Shown piece by piece: positions 9,265-18,567 of a stretch of DNA of 64,000 nucleotides; the stretch's first letter is position 1; the number at the start of each line of letters is the position of its first letter. The DNA is from Rhizobium altiplani. GTDB taxonomy: Bacteria > Pseudomonadota > Alphaproteobacteria > Rhizobiales > Rhizobiaceae. The translations under genes and the position numbers were made by a program. The notes beneath the pieces are model-generated. The model did no database searches, was not told the origin of the DNA, and was given only the letters and a program-made list of their open reading frames with translations. The stretch lies in contig NZ_LNCD01000065.1 in the NCBI RefSeq assembly GCF_001542405.1, forward strand, positions 62,001-126,000, in the 5' to 3' direction.

Positions 9265-9948
9265 TCAGCCCTGTGCGGCGGGCGCCTTGCCGGATGCGGT
9301 GATGTTATCAAGCATCATCTGGGCGCGATTGGCAACATTGCGCGGGCTCTGCACGTCGTCGACGATCGCCTGGAACCACTGGCGTGCCTGCGGCATGTTG
9401 CCAGCCTTGTAGGCAGCAAGGCCGAGTGCTTCGCGGGCGGAGTGACGGAAGGCGTTGCCGGGAACAGCCATTTCCTCAACCTGGGCCGAGACCTGTTCGT
9501 AGGTGCCACCTTCGATCAGCAGCCAGCCGGCGCGCATTCTGGCGGCATCGCGCACAGCTGCCGGCGCGGCGTTATCCTTGCCGATCACCTCAAAGGCCGC
9601 CACAGCACCCGCCGTATCGCCCTTCTGGGCGAGAACGCTTGCGGCACGCATCCGCGCGAGGATCGGATAGGCTCCGTGGCCTTCCTTTTCGAGCGTCTCA
9701 AGCGCTGCCAGCGCCTCGTCGTGCTTGTTCTCGTCGGCGAGTTTCATGGCAGCGATAAACTTGTCACCCGCGCCGGAGGACTGGTTGTCGTCCCAATATT
9801 CATAGACCTTGTAGCCGACGGTGCCGAGAACGATCAGGACGGCGAGCGCGATCAGGTAGCGGCCGAACCGGCGCCATGCGCCTTTCACCTGGTCGGAACG
9901 CAGTTCCTCATTAACTTCACGAATGAAGCTGTCGTCGTTGAATGCCAT
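9265..9948 (-). CDS. YfgM-like membrane-anchored TPR protein
   Basis: A 227-residue protein with the Tetratricopeptide_21 architecture: about 20 cytosolic residues (DSFIREVNEELRSDQ), one transmembrane helix at roughly 29-47 (YLIALAVLIVLGTVGYKV), then a TPR-like helical domain facing the periplasm. In other proteobacteria YfgM works with the PpiD/SecYEG chaperone network and sits in a yfgM-bamB-der order. Here the bamB gene is missing and the TPR gene abuts der directly, a layout common in Rhizobiales. GGAGA lies just before the ATG. The function is taken from the family. Confidence 0.8.
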   Translation of the reverse strand: MAFNDDSFIREVNEELRSDQVKGAWRRFGRYLIALAVLIVLGTVGYKVYEYWDDNQSSGAGDKFIAAMKLADENKHDEALAALETLEKEGHGAYPILARMRAASVLAQKGDTAGAVAAFEVIGKDNAAPAAVRDAARMRAGWLLIEGGTYEQVSAQVEEMAVPGNAFRHSAREALGLAAYKAGNMPQARQWFQAIVDDVQSPRNVANRAQMMLDNITASGKAPAAQG

Positions 9949-10052
9949 TCTCGTCTCCGGCCGCGGATATGCTTCGGCATGCGGGTTGCACGCACATTGT
10001 GGGGCCTTCTACCCCATTTTTCAGCAGTTGTAAGGGGGATTGGAAAGATTCG

Positions 10053-10637
10053 TCACATAACGATCGGAGCCACGCCAATCAATAGCTCGTGTAGCTTGAA
10101 CGTGATGAGCGCCCAGGCGATCGCGCCGATGATGACGGCATAGAGATCATACTTGCCCGAGACGAACGGACGAAGGGTGAGCTCGCCGGCGCGCTCACGA
10201 CGCTTCAGCGCAATCCGCAGGATCACACCCCATGCCAGGAAAGCACAAAACAGCAGTACCGAAGAGGTCTCGCCATTGGCCAGCGGGTGCGAGAAGGCCC
10301 AGATCTTCACCGAAAGCACCATCGGATGCTTCGCCTTGACGGCGATATACCCCGCCGGCAGCAGCGAGGCGACCAGACAGATCATTGCGAGCAGCATCAG
10401 GGTCAGGGTGATGTGCGCCATCCAGACCGGCGGCGTGTAGAGCAAGCCGGTCACCTGACGGGCCTGACCAAAGCCGTAAATCAGCAGGATCAGCGCGAGA
10501 ATGCTGACGATGGAATACGCCAGCTTCCAGCCGTTCTCGCCGAGACTATCGATCATGGACTGGCGAAAGCCGGGCGCGATGACGCGTATGAGATGAAGTC
10601 CGAGGAAAATGATGATGCCGACGATAAGCAATGTCAT
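10053..10637 (-). CDS. NnrU family integral membrane protein
   Basis: Protein of 194 residues with about five or six transmembrane helices, beginning with MTLLIVGIIIFLGLHLIRV. It matches the NnrU family, first seen in denitrification clusters (nnrU) but widespread in bacteria that do not denitrify. Conserved charged and His positions inside the membrane segments (GLHLIR, WMAHITL, SHPLANG) are family features suggestive of heme or quinone chemistry, which remains unproven. AGGAGA lies five bases before the ATG. No denitrification gene is nearby, so a role in nitric oxide metabolism is not supported by context. Confidence 0.85.
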   Translation of the reverse strand: MTLLIVGIIIFLGLHLIRVIAPGFRQSMIDSLGENGWKLAYSIVSILALILLIYGFGQARQVTGLLYTPPVWMAHITLTLMLLAMICLVASLLPAGYIAVKAKHPMVLSVKIWAFSHPLANGETSSVLLFCAFLAWGVILRIALKRRERAGELTLRPFVSGKYDLYAVIIGAIAWALITFKLHELLIGVAPIVM

Positions 10638-10754
10638 GGCGATCTCCTGTGCGTTTTCCGAGACTTAGCCGGAGCCGCGCAAAAACGCCAGCGTCACCGC
10701 AGCTTCGCCGCATTTCTGTAACAGGAAAGCCGCAAACAAATTTTCGTGGTGTCC

Positions 10755-11753
10755 ATGTTTCGTTCTTTTTTCCAGGCCTCCCTCGCCCTCTCTTTGTGTA
10801 TTCCAGGCACAGCGGGCGCTGTCGACCAGCCGAAACAGCTGGTGATGATCTCGTTCGACGGTGCGCACGACAATGCGCTCTGGCAGAAAAGCCGTGAGAT
10901 GGCCGCCAAGAACGGCGCCCGCTTCACCTACTTCCTCTCCTGCACCTTCCTGATGAACCAGGCGGCCAAGAAGGCCTATCAGGCGCCGCACCAGAAGCTT
11001 GGCAAATCCAATGTCGGCTTTGCCCAGGGCGACGACGAGATTCGCGAGCGGCTCGGCAACATCTGGCACGCCCACCTCGAGGGGCACGACATCTCGAGCC
11101 ACGCTTGCGGCCACTTCGACGGACGACAGTGGAGCGAGGCAGATTGGGGCAAGGAGTTCGCCACCTTCCACGCCACCTTGAAGAATGCCTGGAAGAGCGT
11201 CGACCTCGAAGAACCGAAGGGCTGGCAGGACCTGGTCGACCATGGCATCCACGGCTTCCGCGCGCCCTATCTCTCGGCAACGCCGGGCGCCGATATGATC
11301 GCCGCGGAAAGGAAGGCCGGTTTCACCTATGACGCCAGCCTGGTGACCAAGGGGCCGACCCTGCCGGTCGAGGAAAGCGGCATCATCCGCTTCGGCCTGC
11401 CACTGATCCCCGAGGGCCCGCGCGAAAAACCGATCATCGGCATGGACTACAACCTCTTCGTTCGCCACTCCAACGGCGAGGAAGACAAGGCCGATTCGAA
11501 GGCATTCGAAGACCGCTCCTATGCCGCCTTCAAGGAAGCCTTCGACAAGCAGTATTCAGGCAGCCGCATCCCGCTGCAGCTGGGCTTTCACTTCGTCGAG
11601 ATGAACGGCGGCGCCTATTGGCGCGCGCTCGACCGGCTGGTCAGCGATGTCTGCCGTCGCGCGGACGTAGCCTGCGTCAGCTATTCGGAGGCGATCCCGA
11701 TGATCGAAGCGCGGGGTAAGCTGCAGGACCAGACGCAAACATCGGGTCTGTAA
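10755..11753 (+). CDS. Secreted polysaccharide deacetylase-family protein
   Basis: A 332-residue protein with an N-terminal signal peptide (FFQASLALSLCIPG) and a NodB-homology fold. The metal site is suggested by the aspartate pair in SFDGAHD and by SSHACGH. These are expected to bind a divalent metal for deacetylation of an envelope polysaccharide or peptidoglycan in the periplasm. The family member is longer than simple NodB domains because of a roughly 100-residue insertion between the motifs. The start is chosen at the ATG at 10755, next to a GTG at 10746. No strong ribosome-binding site is seen. It stands alone, divergent from nnrU. The substrate is not deducible. Confidence 0.8.
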   Translation: MFRSFFQASLALSLCIPGTAGAVDQPKQLVMISFDGAHDNALWQKSREMAAKNGARFTYFLSCTFLMNQAAKKAYQAPHQKLGKSNVGFAQGDDEIRERLGNIWHAHLEGHDISSHACGHFDGRQWSEADWGKEFATFHATLKNAWKSVDLEEPKGWQDLVDHGIHGFRAPYLSATPGADMIAAERKAGFTYDASLVTKGPTLPVEESGIIRFGLPLIPEGPREKPIIGMDYNLFVRHSNGEEDKADSKAFEDRSYAAFKEAFDKQYSGSRIPLQLGFHFVEMNGGAYWRALDRLVSDVCRRADVACVSYSEAIPMIEARGKLQDQTQTSGL

Positions 11754-11887
11754 GCAGGCATTGCCATCCCTTCCGCCTTTTGCCGGCGCGGCCATCTGGT
11801 CCGTTTGCAATTAGCGCTTACGCGACTACCTTCTGTCCTACGCCACCCTCCTCGTAGTGGCGGAGAGAAGACGACCGGGAGCTAGTC

Positions 11888-12154
11888 ATGTGTCGGAATA
11901 TCAAACCCCTCTTCAATTTCGATCCGCCAGCAACGGACGAGGAGATCCATGATGCGGCGCTTCAGTTCGTGCGGAAGCTGAGCGGAACGACCAAACCATC
12001 GAAACGCAATGAGGCGGCGTTCGAACGTGCGGTCAATTCGATCGCGAAATGCGCCCACGAGTTGCTTGATTCACTGGAGACTTCCCAGCCTCCTCGTGAC
12101 CGTGAAGAAGTGGCCGCAAAGGCTCGCGCGAGAACAGCGATGCGGTTCGCCTAG
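11888..12154 (+). CDS. DUF2277 family protein
   Basis: Protein of 88 residues starting MCRNIKPLFNFDPPATDEEI, the signature opening of DUF2277. It is a soluble, mostly helical protein with conserved N-terminal Cys and a central RKLSG segment. A GGGAG site precedes the ATG by six bases. The family has no established function. It is convergent with bacA, 22 bp apart. Confidence 0.9.
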   Translation: MCRNIKPLFNFDPPATDEEIHDAALQFVRKLSGTTKPSKRNEAAFERAVNSIAKCAHELLDSLETSQPPRDREEVAAKARARTAMRFA

Positions 12155-12176
12155 GAGGGCCTCACAGCCGACGACT

Positions 12177-13442
12177 CTAGCCGTCGGCGTGAACGATGCC
12201 AGCCTCGCGCTCCAGATAGCGTTGGTCGATATCCGGCAGCGGCTCGCCTTCGATCGCGGATTCGAAGGTGCGAAGGCGCTTGTAGATCGACAACAGCTCG
12301 ACGATGGTCGTCCAGGAATTGACGAGATACTGGAACGAGCCGCGCACCTGGTCGAAGACGTTGTTGATCTGCGTCATCAAGCCGAGCGTCAGCTTGCCGG
12401 CGACGATCGACGGCACGAGCACGATCAGGCTGAAGAGGTTATCCGCCTGCAGATAGAAGATGCGGGCGACGTTGAAATACATGTAGTGGAAATAGAGCCG
12501 GAAATAGTTGCGGCGCACATTGGCGAAAAGCTCGGCGACAGTCGGCGGCGTCGCGCGGTCGGCATGGTCTTCGCCGTAGACGAGTTCCTTGCGGTAGGAG
12601 GCTTCGACGCGCTGGTTGCGGAACTCGAGGCCCGGCAGCTTGATGCCGACCAATCCGAGGAAGACTGTTCCGAAGATCGACCAGAAGATTGCGGCCCAGA
12701 CGAGCGCGTGCGGCACCTCGCCGATCAGCGGCAACTCGGTGATATTAGCGCCGATCTTGAATAGCACCGGCAGAAAGGCGATCAGCGTCATGACCGAGCT
12801 GACGAGGCTGACGCCGAGGCTTTCGACCGTGGAGGAAAAGCGCATTGTGTCTTCCTGGACACGCTGCGAGGCGCCCTCGATGTGCCTGAGCTTCGGCCAG
12901 TGCGCCATGTAGTATTCGTTCATCGCCGTGCGCCAGCGGAAGATCCAATGGCTGACGAAGAAGAGGTTGAGCACGCCGACGGTGATCGCCACGAAGGCGA
13001 TGCCGGCAAAGCCCAACATGCCGAGGTAGAGTTGCATTGCGGTCACCGGCGCCGTCTTTGCGAGCGCCTGCTGGATCAGGTCATAGAACGGTCCATACCA
13101 CGCATTGATGGCGACGCTCACCTGAACCGAAAAGTAGGTGTTGAAGATGATCAGTGCCGAGCCGAGCACCGACCACATCTGCCAGCGATGCGGGCTGTAG
13201 GTAAACCAGAAGGCGGCGAAGAGCGCCACGGCCAAAGCATAATAGATGTAGAACCACAGGAACGGAGCCGACCAGAAGACCGAAACACCGATTGGAGCCT
13301 CCGCCCCTGGAGCCAGCGGCGGGAGGCCGATCACCGAGCCGAGGCCGGAACCCACGAAATACCAAAAGAGAACGGCCAGAAGTGCCCAAGCAACAGCTGA
13401 GATGAAGAAAAGCCTGGGCCTGGGGAAATACGATACGAACAC
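12177..13442 (-). CDS. bacA: Peptide transporter BacA (SbmA/BacA family)
   Basis: Inner-membrane protein of 421 residues with the SbmA/BacA domain and about seven or eight transmembrane helices. It imports peptides, including proline-rich and plant NCR peptides, bleomycin and microcins, using the proton gradient. In sinorhizobia BacA is needed for bacteroid survival, in Brucella for chronic infection, and it affects very-long-chain fatty acids of lipid A. The N-terminus ([15 protein letters not shown]) and length agree with rhizobial BacA rather than with the ABC-fused BclA form. The start codon is GTG, with AGGAAAG about 11 bases upstream, so translation may be modest. It is transcribed alone. 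Confidence 0.95.
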   Translation of the reverse strand: MFVSYFPRPRLFFISAVAWALLAVLFWYFVGSGLGSVIGLPPLAPGAEAPIGVSVFWSAPFLWFYIYYALAVALFAAFWFTYSPHRWQMWSVLGSALIIFNTYFSVQVSVAINAWYGPFYDLIQQALAKTAPVTAMQLYLGMLGFAGIAFVAITVGVLNLFFVSHWIFRWRTAMNEYYMAHWPKLRHIEGASQRVQEDTMRFSSTVESLGVSLVSSVMTLIAFLPVLFKIGANITELPLIGEVPHALVWAAIFWSIFGTVFLGLVGIKLPGLEFRNQRVEASYRKELVYGEDHADRATPPTVAELFANVRRNYFRLYFHYMYFNVARIFYLQADNLFSLIVLVPSIVAGKLTLGLMTQINNVFDQVRGSFQYLVNSWTTIVELLSIYKRLRTFESAIEGEPLPDIDQRYLEREAGIVHADG

Positions 13443-13566
13443 GGGAGAGCTTGCTTTCCTGAACTGGAGTCTTCGGTGTCTCTAAACAGACAGATTGCGG
13501 CGAAAACTACGGCAGTTCGCAAAGAGCGGCAATGGCCTCACCCCATTGTTACGCACTTGTAACGCG

Positions 13567-14751
13567 CTATGACAGCTTTTTGGCGACCGGCATCACCAGC
13601 ATTGCGCACACCAGCAGCGCCGCCGCGGCAGCGTAAGTCGGCGTCGTAAAGCTGCCGGTTCGCTCTGCCATCCAGCCAGCAACAATGGGGCCCACAATCT
13701 GCCCGACTCCGAATGCTGCCGTCATCGTCGCCAATATCCGGCGCGGGCTGGCCGGCGAAAGTTTACGGCCGATCTGCAGGCCATAGGCGGTGATCGCGAG
13801 GAAGGTCGCTCCAAACAACGCTCCCCCAATCAGCGGCGCAACAGAGTGCGGCAGTAGAACAGTCGCCAACACACCGACCGCCTCGATAAACAGCGCCGCC
13901 ACGTAGACCCAGCCCAATCCTAGCGGACGGACGAACGGCTTCCATGCAAAAAGCGCGACCGAAGCTGTCAGGCCGGCGATGAACCAGCAGAGAAACTCAA
14001 CCATCGGCCCGGCGGCATCCATGCGCGCGATCGTCACCAGAAATGTGCCTGTAATCACATAGCCGAACCCGAACAGGCCATAGGACGCCGTGACAAGCAG
14101 CATCGGCAGGCTCCAAGCGATCCGCGGTTCCTTGCCGGTCTGTGCCGCGGCAGCCGGGCCCGACGGCAGCAGCCACCAGACTGCCAGCAGGCTGAGAGCC
14201 GAATAGATCGCGCCTCCAACCCAGGACGCCCGCCAGGCGTCGCTGCTTCCATCAAAGAACAACCCGACCAGCAGCACCATCACCGATGAAAGCGCGATGC
14301 CGGCACCCGGGCCGCCGAAATGGGCTGCCTGCACATGGTCGTTACCGGCCATGGCTCCGTGGCTAAGTACGATCTGCGAACTGAATACGAGAGCAAAGGC
14401 ACTCGCAACACCCGCCAGGAAGCGGATGACTGCAAAGACCATGACGGATGTCGTCGTCGCCATCGCAGCAAGAAGCAATGCTGTCGCCGCAAGCGCAAGG
14501 AGTGCGACCTTGCGCTCACATCCTGTTGCCCACCCGTAGGCGGCGAGAACAGCGCCCACCAGATAGCCGACGAAGTTCGCAGAGGCGATGAAGCCGGCAT
14601 CGGCGGCCGAGAGCGGCACGCCGCTGATCATGCTCGGCAGGATCGGCGTGTAGGAAAAGCGTCCAAAGCCCATCGCGGCGGCCATGGCGATGGCGCCTGC
14701 AAGGCCAGTTCGAAACAAGTTTTCGGGGAAAGTTTCATTGCGTGCCAACAT
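13567..14751 (-). CDS. YbfB/YjiJ family MFS transporter
   Basis: Major-facilitator protein of 394 residues with 12 predicted transmembrane helices. The start of helix 1 (MAAAMGFGRFSYTPILPSM) is the signature of the YbfB/YjiJ subfamily, whose substrates are unknown. The ATG at 14751 is preferred over a TTG at 14790. Neither has a convincing Shine-Dalgarno. It is divergent from a PadR regulator across a region with palindromes, so it may be an efflux pump controlled by that regulator. That link is inferred from arrangement only. Confidence 0.85.
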   Translation of the reverse strand: MLARNETFPENLFRTGLAGAIAMAAAMGFGRFSYTPILPSMISGVPLSAADAGFIASANFVGYLVGAVLAAYGWATGCERKVALLALAATALLLAAMATTTSVMVFAVIRFLAGVASAFALVFSSQIVLSHGAMAGNDHVQAAHFGGPGAGIALSSVMVLLVGLFFDGSSDAWRASWVGGAIYSALSLLAVWWLLPSGPAAAAQTGKEPRIAWSLPMLLVTASYGLFGFGYVITGTFLVTIARMDAAGPMVEFLCWFIAGLTASVALFAWKPFVRPLGLGWVYVAALFIEAVGVLATVLLPHSVAPLIGGALFGATFLAITAYGLQIGRKLSPASPRRILATMTAAFGVGQIVGPIVAGWMAERTGSFTTPTYAAAAALLVCAMLVMPVAKKLS

Positions 14752-14797
14752 GGCGTGTTTATCGCGCTGCAGCACGGCGCCGACAATCAAGAATTTC

Positions 14798-14876
14798 TGA
14801 TCGATTGATCAATCTCACGAAATGATACCGCCAGCCCTTGAAAGGGACCATCTTACGATATATGTTTTACGACATA
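14798..14876. promoter_or_regulatory. Operator-like palindromes between the MFS gene and padR
   Basis: TGATC-GATT-GATCA at 14798-14811 lies nearer the MFS gene. Closer to padR, TATGT (14861-14865) and ACATA (14872-14876) form an inverted repeat with a 6-bp spacer, the shape of known PadR operators. TTACGATATA (14853-14862) and TTACGACATA (14867-14876) form an overlapping direct repeat. Confidence 0.5.
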
Positions 14877-14903
14877 GTGAAAGATACATCTAAGGAGTGA
14901 CCT

Positions 14904-15473
14904 ATGAGAGGTTTTAGAGGCGGAATGATGGGTGGTGGCGGTTTTCGCATGGGGCGGAAATTCGCATCAGGCGACCTGCAACTGGTGATCCTGGCCCTGC
15001 TGGTGGAGCAGCCCCGCCACGGCTACGAGTTGATCAAGCTCTTGGAAGAGCGTTCGGGCGGTTTCTATGTTCCAAGCCCCGGCGTAATCTATCCGGCGCT
15101 AACCTACCTGGAAGAAACCGGCCTTGCCGACGTGGAGAGCGAAGGCACCAAGAAGCTCTACCGGATCACGGAGAGCGGCCGCCGGCTCGTCGAGGAGAAC
15201 CAGTCGATGATCGACATGACGCTCGGAAAGCTGGAGAAAATCGGCGCGAAGATGGCGCATGTCCGCAAGATTTTCGACCCAGAAAGCCGCAATGGCGATC
15301 GGGACGAGGACGCATTTCCGGAAGACAAAAGCGAAGTCGCAGCTGCACGAATGCTGCTGAAATCGGCCCTCCGGCTCCGCTATCCCTGGTCGAAGGACGA
15401 GGCCAAGCGCATCGCCGGCATTCTGGAGCGCGCGGCCGGCGAAATTCTTGCCGGCGGACGTTCGGGCGAGTGA
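14904..15473 (+). CDS. PadR-family transcriptional regulator
   Basis: Regulator of 189 residues. A glycine/methionine-rich N-terminal tail (RGGMMGGGGFRMG) precedes the winged-helix domain, which has LVILALLVEQPRHGYELIK, SPGVIYPALTYLEETG and the wing GTKKLYRITESG. A C-terminal helical dimerisation region follows. Such a Gly-rich extension before a PadR domain recalls YqjI-type metal-responsive members, but the histidine-rich metal site of YqjI is not present. AAGGAG with a six-base spacer sets the start. Probable target is the divergent MFS gene and itself, by the palindromes between them. Confidence 0.85.
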   Translation: MRGFRGGMMGGGGFRMGRKFASGDLQLVILALLVEQPRHGYELIKLLEERSGGFYVPSPGVIYPALTYLEETGLADVESEGTKKLYRITESGRRLVEENQSMIDMTLGKLEKIGAKMAHVRKIFDPESRNGDRDEDAFPEDKSEVAAARMLLKSALRLRYPWSKDEAKRIAGILERAAGEILAGGRSGE

Positions 15474-15477
15474 GGCC

Positions 15478-16230
15478 TCAGCCTTCCGGCAGCGTCAGGA
15501 TCAGCGGGCCATTTCGCGTGGCGACGACCGTGTGCTCGTATTGCACGGTCGGGGCCTCCGGGTCCGCGTAGAGCGTCCAGGCGTCGTCGCCGCCTTCCGC
15601 CCATGTTGCGCCGAGCGAGAGGAACGGCTCGACCGTGAAGACGAGGCCTTCCGTGATCATTCGCTTCTCGGACGGATCCGGCCAGGTCGAGAGCTCGGCC
15701 GGCTCCTCGTGCAGCGAACGGCCGATCCCGTGGCTCGCCAGATTGGCAACGAGCGTATAGCGATTCTTCAGGGCGAAGGCGCCGACAGCCTGCCCGATCT
15801 TGGCGAGCGGCTCGCCCGGTTTCACCTGGTTAAGCCCAACCCACAGCGCCCTTTTGCCGTCGCGGCAGAGCTTTTCGATCTTGGACCTGTGCGGCGGAAC
15901 ACTGAACGACGCGCCGGTGTCGGAAAAGAATCCGTCCTTCTCCGCTGAGACATCGATATTGACCAGATCCCCCGGGCGAATGACGCGCGGGCCTGGAATG
16001 CCGTGGGCGATTTCCTCATTGACGCTGATGCAGGTCGCACCGGGAAACTGGTAGCAAAGTTCGGGCGCAGAACGCGCACCGGCATCTTCCAACACTTTGC
16101 GGCCGATCTGATCGAGCTCCAGGGTCGTGATACCCGGTTCAAGCGATGCGCTCATCACTTGCAGGGCATTGGCGCAGATTCGCCCGATTTCCTTTAGCTT
16201 GAGGAGTTCGTCTTCGCTTTCAATGATCAT
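15478..16230 (-). CDS. map: Type I methionine aminopeptidase
   Basis: Cytosolic metalloprotease of 250 residues that removes the initiator methionine. The metal ligands are visible in order: Asp in NIDVSAEKDGFFSDTG (two), His in LASHGIGR, Glu in FTVEPF and Glu in QYEHTVV. The substrate-binding His is in HGIPG. It has no zinc-finger N-terminal extension, so it is type Ia. Rhizobia usually carry more than one map gene, and this copy is not beside the ribosomal protein or translation genes that often flank the main copy, so it may be the secondary enzyme. It is convergent with padR, 4 bp apart. Confidence 0.9.
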   Translation of the reverse strand: MIIESEDELLKLKEIGRICANALQVMSASLEPGITTLELDQIGRKVLEDAGARSAPELCYQFPGATCISVNEEIAHGIPGPRVIRPGDLVNIDVSAEKDGFFSDTGASFSVPPHRSKIEKLCRDGKRALWVGLNQVKPGEPLAKIGQAVGAFALKNRYTLVANLASHGIGRSLHEEPAELSTWPDPSEKRMITEGLVFTVEPFLSLGATWAEGGDDAWTLYADPEAPTVQYEHTVVATRNGPLILTLPEG

Positions 16231-16336
16231 GAATGTCTACCCGGCCTTCTTCGGCCGGTCGGCCGGCTCTCGATCAGGATGAGAGCACGACGGCGTTCAG
16301 AATCCAATTCATCCTTTACGGCATCATGCTCCAGCT

Positions 16337-17398
16337 TCAGGCGGTGGCTTTCGCCTCTTCGTCGCTTTCAGTCAATGCCTTTCTGACGAGCGGCGCGACT
16401 TTCGTGCCGTAGAGTTCGATCCCGCGCATGATCTGGTCGTGGGGCATCAAGCCGATCGCCATCTGCAGCAGGAAACGGTCGTTCTTGAACAACCGATGGT
16501 GCGCGATGATCTTCTCCGCGACCAATTCCGGATCGCCCACGAAGAGCGCGCCGCTAGGTCCGCGGGACATGTCGAAATGCGCCCTGTTCGTCGGCCCCCA
16601 GCCGCGCTCGCGGCCAATTCGGTTCATGACCTCGGCCTGCGGGCCGTAGAACTGAGCGGCAGCAGCGTCCGTCGTATCGGCGATGAAGCCGTGCACGTTG
16701 ATGCTGGTCTTGAGCTTCGATGCCTCCTGCCCGGCTCGGCGAGCCGCCTCGCGATAGAGGTCGAACAGCGGCGCGAAACGGCGCAGCTCGCCGCCGATGA
16801 TCGCCAGTGCCACTGGCAAGCCCATCGCGCCCGCGCGCGCAACCGATTGCGGCGTGCCACCAACGGCGATCCACAAGGGCAAGGGGTCCTGCAGCGGCCG
16901 CGGGTAAACGCCACGCCCATTGATCGGCGCACGCAATTCACCCGACCAGGTGACCACTTCCTCGTCGCGGAGGGCCATCAGCAGGTCGAGCCTTTCCTCG
17001 AACAGTTGGTCGTAGTCCTCGAGATTGTAGCCGAACAGCGGGAAGGACTCGATGAACGAGCCTCGTCCGGCCATGATCTCGGCACGCCCGTTCGAAAGCA
17101 GGTCGAGTGTTGCGAACTGCTGGAAGACCCGAACCGGATCGTCTGAACTCAGCACGGTCACTGCGCTGGTCAGCCTGATGTTCTTCGTTTTCATCGCAGC
17201 GGCCGCGAGAGCGACGGCCGGAGCCGAGGCCGCATAATCGGGCCGGTGGTGCTCGCCCAATCCGAATACGTCGAGCCCCACCTGGTCCGCGAGTTCGATT
17301 TCATCGATCAGATGCTTCAGCCGCTCGGCCCCTTCCTCACCCTTGCTTCGGCTCGGGTTCGGGTTCACGTCGGCAAAGGTGTAGAGGCCCAGTTCCAT
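16337..17398 (-). CDS. LLM-class flavin-dependent oxidoreductase (Atu3640 type)
   Basis: Luciferase-like monooxygenase fold protein of 353 residues, expected to use FMNH2 or F420-like flavin. It shows the family features [49 protein letters not shown] and [18 protein letters not shown], and falls in the subfamily typified by Agrobacterium Atu3640. The start is taken at 17398, with GGGATG upstream. A second ATG at 17407 is possible. Substrate unknown. A 12-bp hairpin region (16241-16258) lies between its stop and map. Confidence 0.85.
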   Translation of the reverse strand: MELGLYTFADVNPNPSRSKGEEGAERLKHLIDEIELADQVGLDVFGLGEHHRPDYAASAPAVALAAAAMKTKNIRLTSAVTVLSSDDPVRVFQQFATLDLLSNGRAEIMAGRGSFIESFPLFGYNLEDYDQLFEERLDLLMALRDEEVVTWSGELRAPINGRGVYPRPLQDPLPLWIAVGGTPQSVARAGAMGLPVALAIIGGELRRFAPLFDLYREAARRAGQEASKLKTSINVHGFIADTTDAAAAQFYGPQAEVMNRIGRERGWGPTNRAHFDMSRGPSGALFVGDPELVAEKIIAHHRLFKNDRFLLQMAIGLMPHDQIMRGIELYGTKVAPLVRKALTESDEEAKATA

Positions 17399-17501
17399 CG
17401 CTCGCATCCCGTTGTATCTACTGATGGAGATAAGGACTGAGCGGCCTCAGGGCAAACATAAATTCTGGAACCGATCGTTCGAAAAATATCGATAAGCAGT
17501 A

Positions 17502-17526
17502 CCGCCGCGACCTGGGATCGCGGCGG
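17502..17526 (-). terminator. Hairpin ending the ECF42 module transcript
   Basis: CCGCCGCGA (17502-17510) pairs perfectly with TCGCGGCGG (17518-17526) around a 7-nt loop, 26 bp past the DoxX stop on the minus strand. The T-run on that strand comes only about 20 bases later, so it may be a weak terminator or 3'-end stabiliser. Confidence 0.45.
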
Positions 17527-17551
17527 AACTTTGATTCTGAAATCAACGGTT

Positions 17552-17968
17552 TCAGCGCCTGAATGGAATCATTTTCCGAACGGCTTCGTATCTGAGATAA
17601 AGGCCACCCCATGCAATGAGCCCGAGATAGCCGCCGAACAGCAGATGGGAAAAGACCGGGCTCCCGACACGCAGATGCGTCGCGATCGCGCCTCCGAGCA
17701 GACCGGTGAGTAGGATTGCGCCGAGCACCGACGTCCGCGGAATTGCATAGAGCAGCGCGCACAACAGCGTCAGGGAACCGAGGCCACGAGCAAGCATCGG
17801 GTCGCCCGAATAACCGAGCGCCGCCATAGTCTCCGTGACCGGCACGATCGGCACCAGCTTGATCGCGCCGTCGAACACCAGGAAGGCCACGATCAGCCCG
17901 CTCATGACAGTGCCGGTGACGGTCTGCCAGCGCGGAAGCCCGGCAGTTGAATCAACAATTGCAGACAT
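17552..17968 (-). CDS. DoxX-like membrane protein
   Basis: Protein of 138 residues with four transmembrane helices and a GAIKLVPIVPVTETMAALGY segment typical of DoxX-like proteins. The start at 17968 follows GGGGATAGAGG, and the longer frame upstream overlaps the preceding gene. It is 29 bp downstream of the SRPBCC gene and the last gene of a minus-strand set YCII, ECF42, SRPBCC, DoxX. DoxX-like proteins of this kind are frequent partners of AHSA1-type proteins and small ECF sigma factors. Function is unknown. Confidence 0.8.
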   Translation of the reverse strand: MSAIVDSTAGLPRWQTVTGTVMSGLIVAFLVFDGAIKLVPIVPVTETMAALGYSGDPMLARGLGSLTLLCALLYAIPRTSVLGAILLTGLLGGAIATHLRVGSPVFSHLLFGGYLGLIAWGGLYLRYEAVRKMIPFRR

Positions 17969-17997
17969 GCCTCTATCCCCCTGTTTCGATTCTAGTC

Positions 17998-18465
17998 TCA
18001 GATCGCGGGCAGCAGCTCGGCGAGCTGGTCGGCGCATTTGCCCCAACCTTCGTGGAAGCCCATCTGCTCGTGCTGTTCCTTGTCGGCCGCAGTCCAGTGC
18101 CGCGCCTTCGCGGTATATTTCGTCCGGCCGTTGCCGAGGTCTTCGAGCAGGATGATGCCGACGAAGAACGGCTTTTCGGATGGCACCCAGGCGCTGGTGA
18201 ACGCATCGGTGAAGACGATCTTCTCGTTTTCGACGATCTCCAGATAGACACCGCGGTTCGGAAATTCCTGGCCCTCGGGGCTGCGCATGACGATGAGGTT
18301 CGAGCCGCCCGGCCGTGCATCGACTTTCACATCAGCAAGGGTCCAGGGACGTGGTACGAACCATTCCTTCATCAGGACAGGATCGGTCCAGGCCTTGAAG
18401 ATCTTCTCGCGCGGAGCGTCGAATTCCCGGACGAGAACCAGTTCGTGTTGGGCTTCTGCGGTCAT
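17998..18465 (-). CDS. SRPBCC (AHSA1-type) domain protein
   Basis: Soluble protein of 155 residues with the START/Bet v1-like fold of the AHSA1 family: LVLVREFDAPREKIFKAWTD, WFVPRPWTLADVKVDARPGG and a C-terminal WGKCADQLAELL helix. These proteins bind hydrophobic ligands in a deep cavity. The name AHSA1 (Hsp90 activator) reflects fold only and does not imply Hsp90 activation in bacteria. It lies 102 bp downstream of the ECF42 sigma gene, so it may be read through from that promoter or have its own. Confidence 0.85.
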   Translation of the reverse strand: MTAEAQHELVLVREFDAPREKIFKAWTDPVLMKEWFVPRPWTLADVKVDARPGGSNLIVMRSPEGQEFPNRGVYLEIVENEKIVFTDAFTSAWVPSEKPFFVGIILLEDLGNGRTKYTAKARHWTAADKEQHEQMGFHEGWGKCADQLAELLPAI

Positions 18466-18567
18466 CTCGGCATTCCTCCTATTGAGTGAAACCTGTTTTC
18501 GATCAGGTTGTTACAAGGACGTGGGAGGTTTTCCGGTTCCGACAACCCGGCGCAATTATTTCTGGAA

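Noticed and set aside
10000..10022. A small hairpin with a T-run on the plus strand between nnrU and the TPR gene
   Set aside because: The stem is only five base pairs and there is no plus-strand gene upstream for it to terminate.
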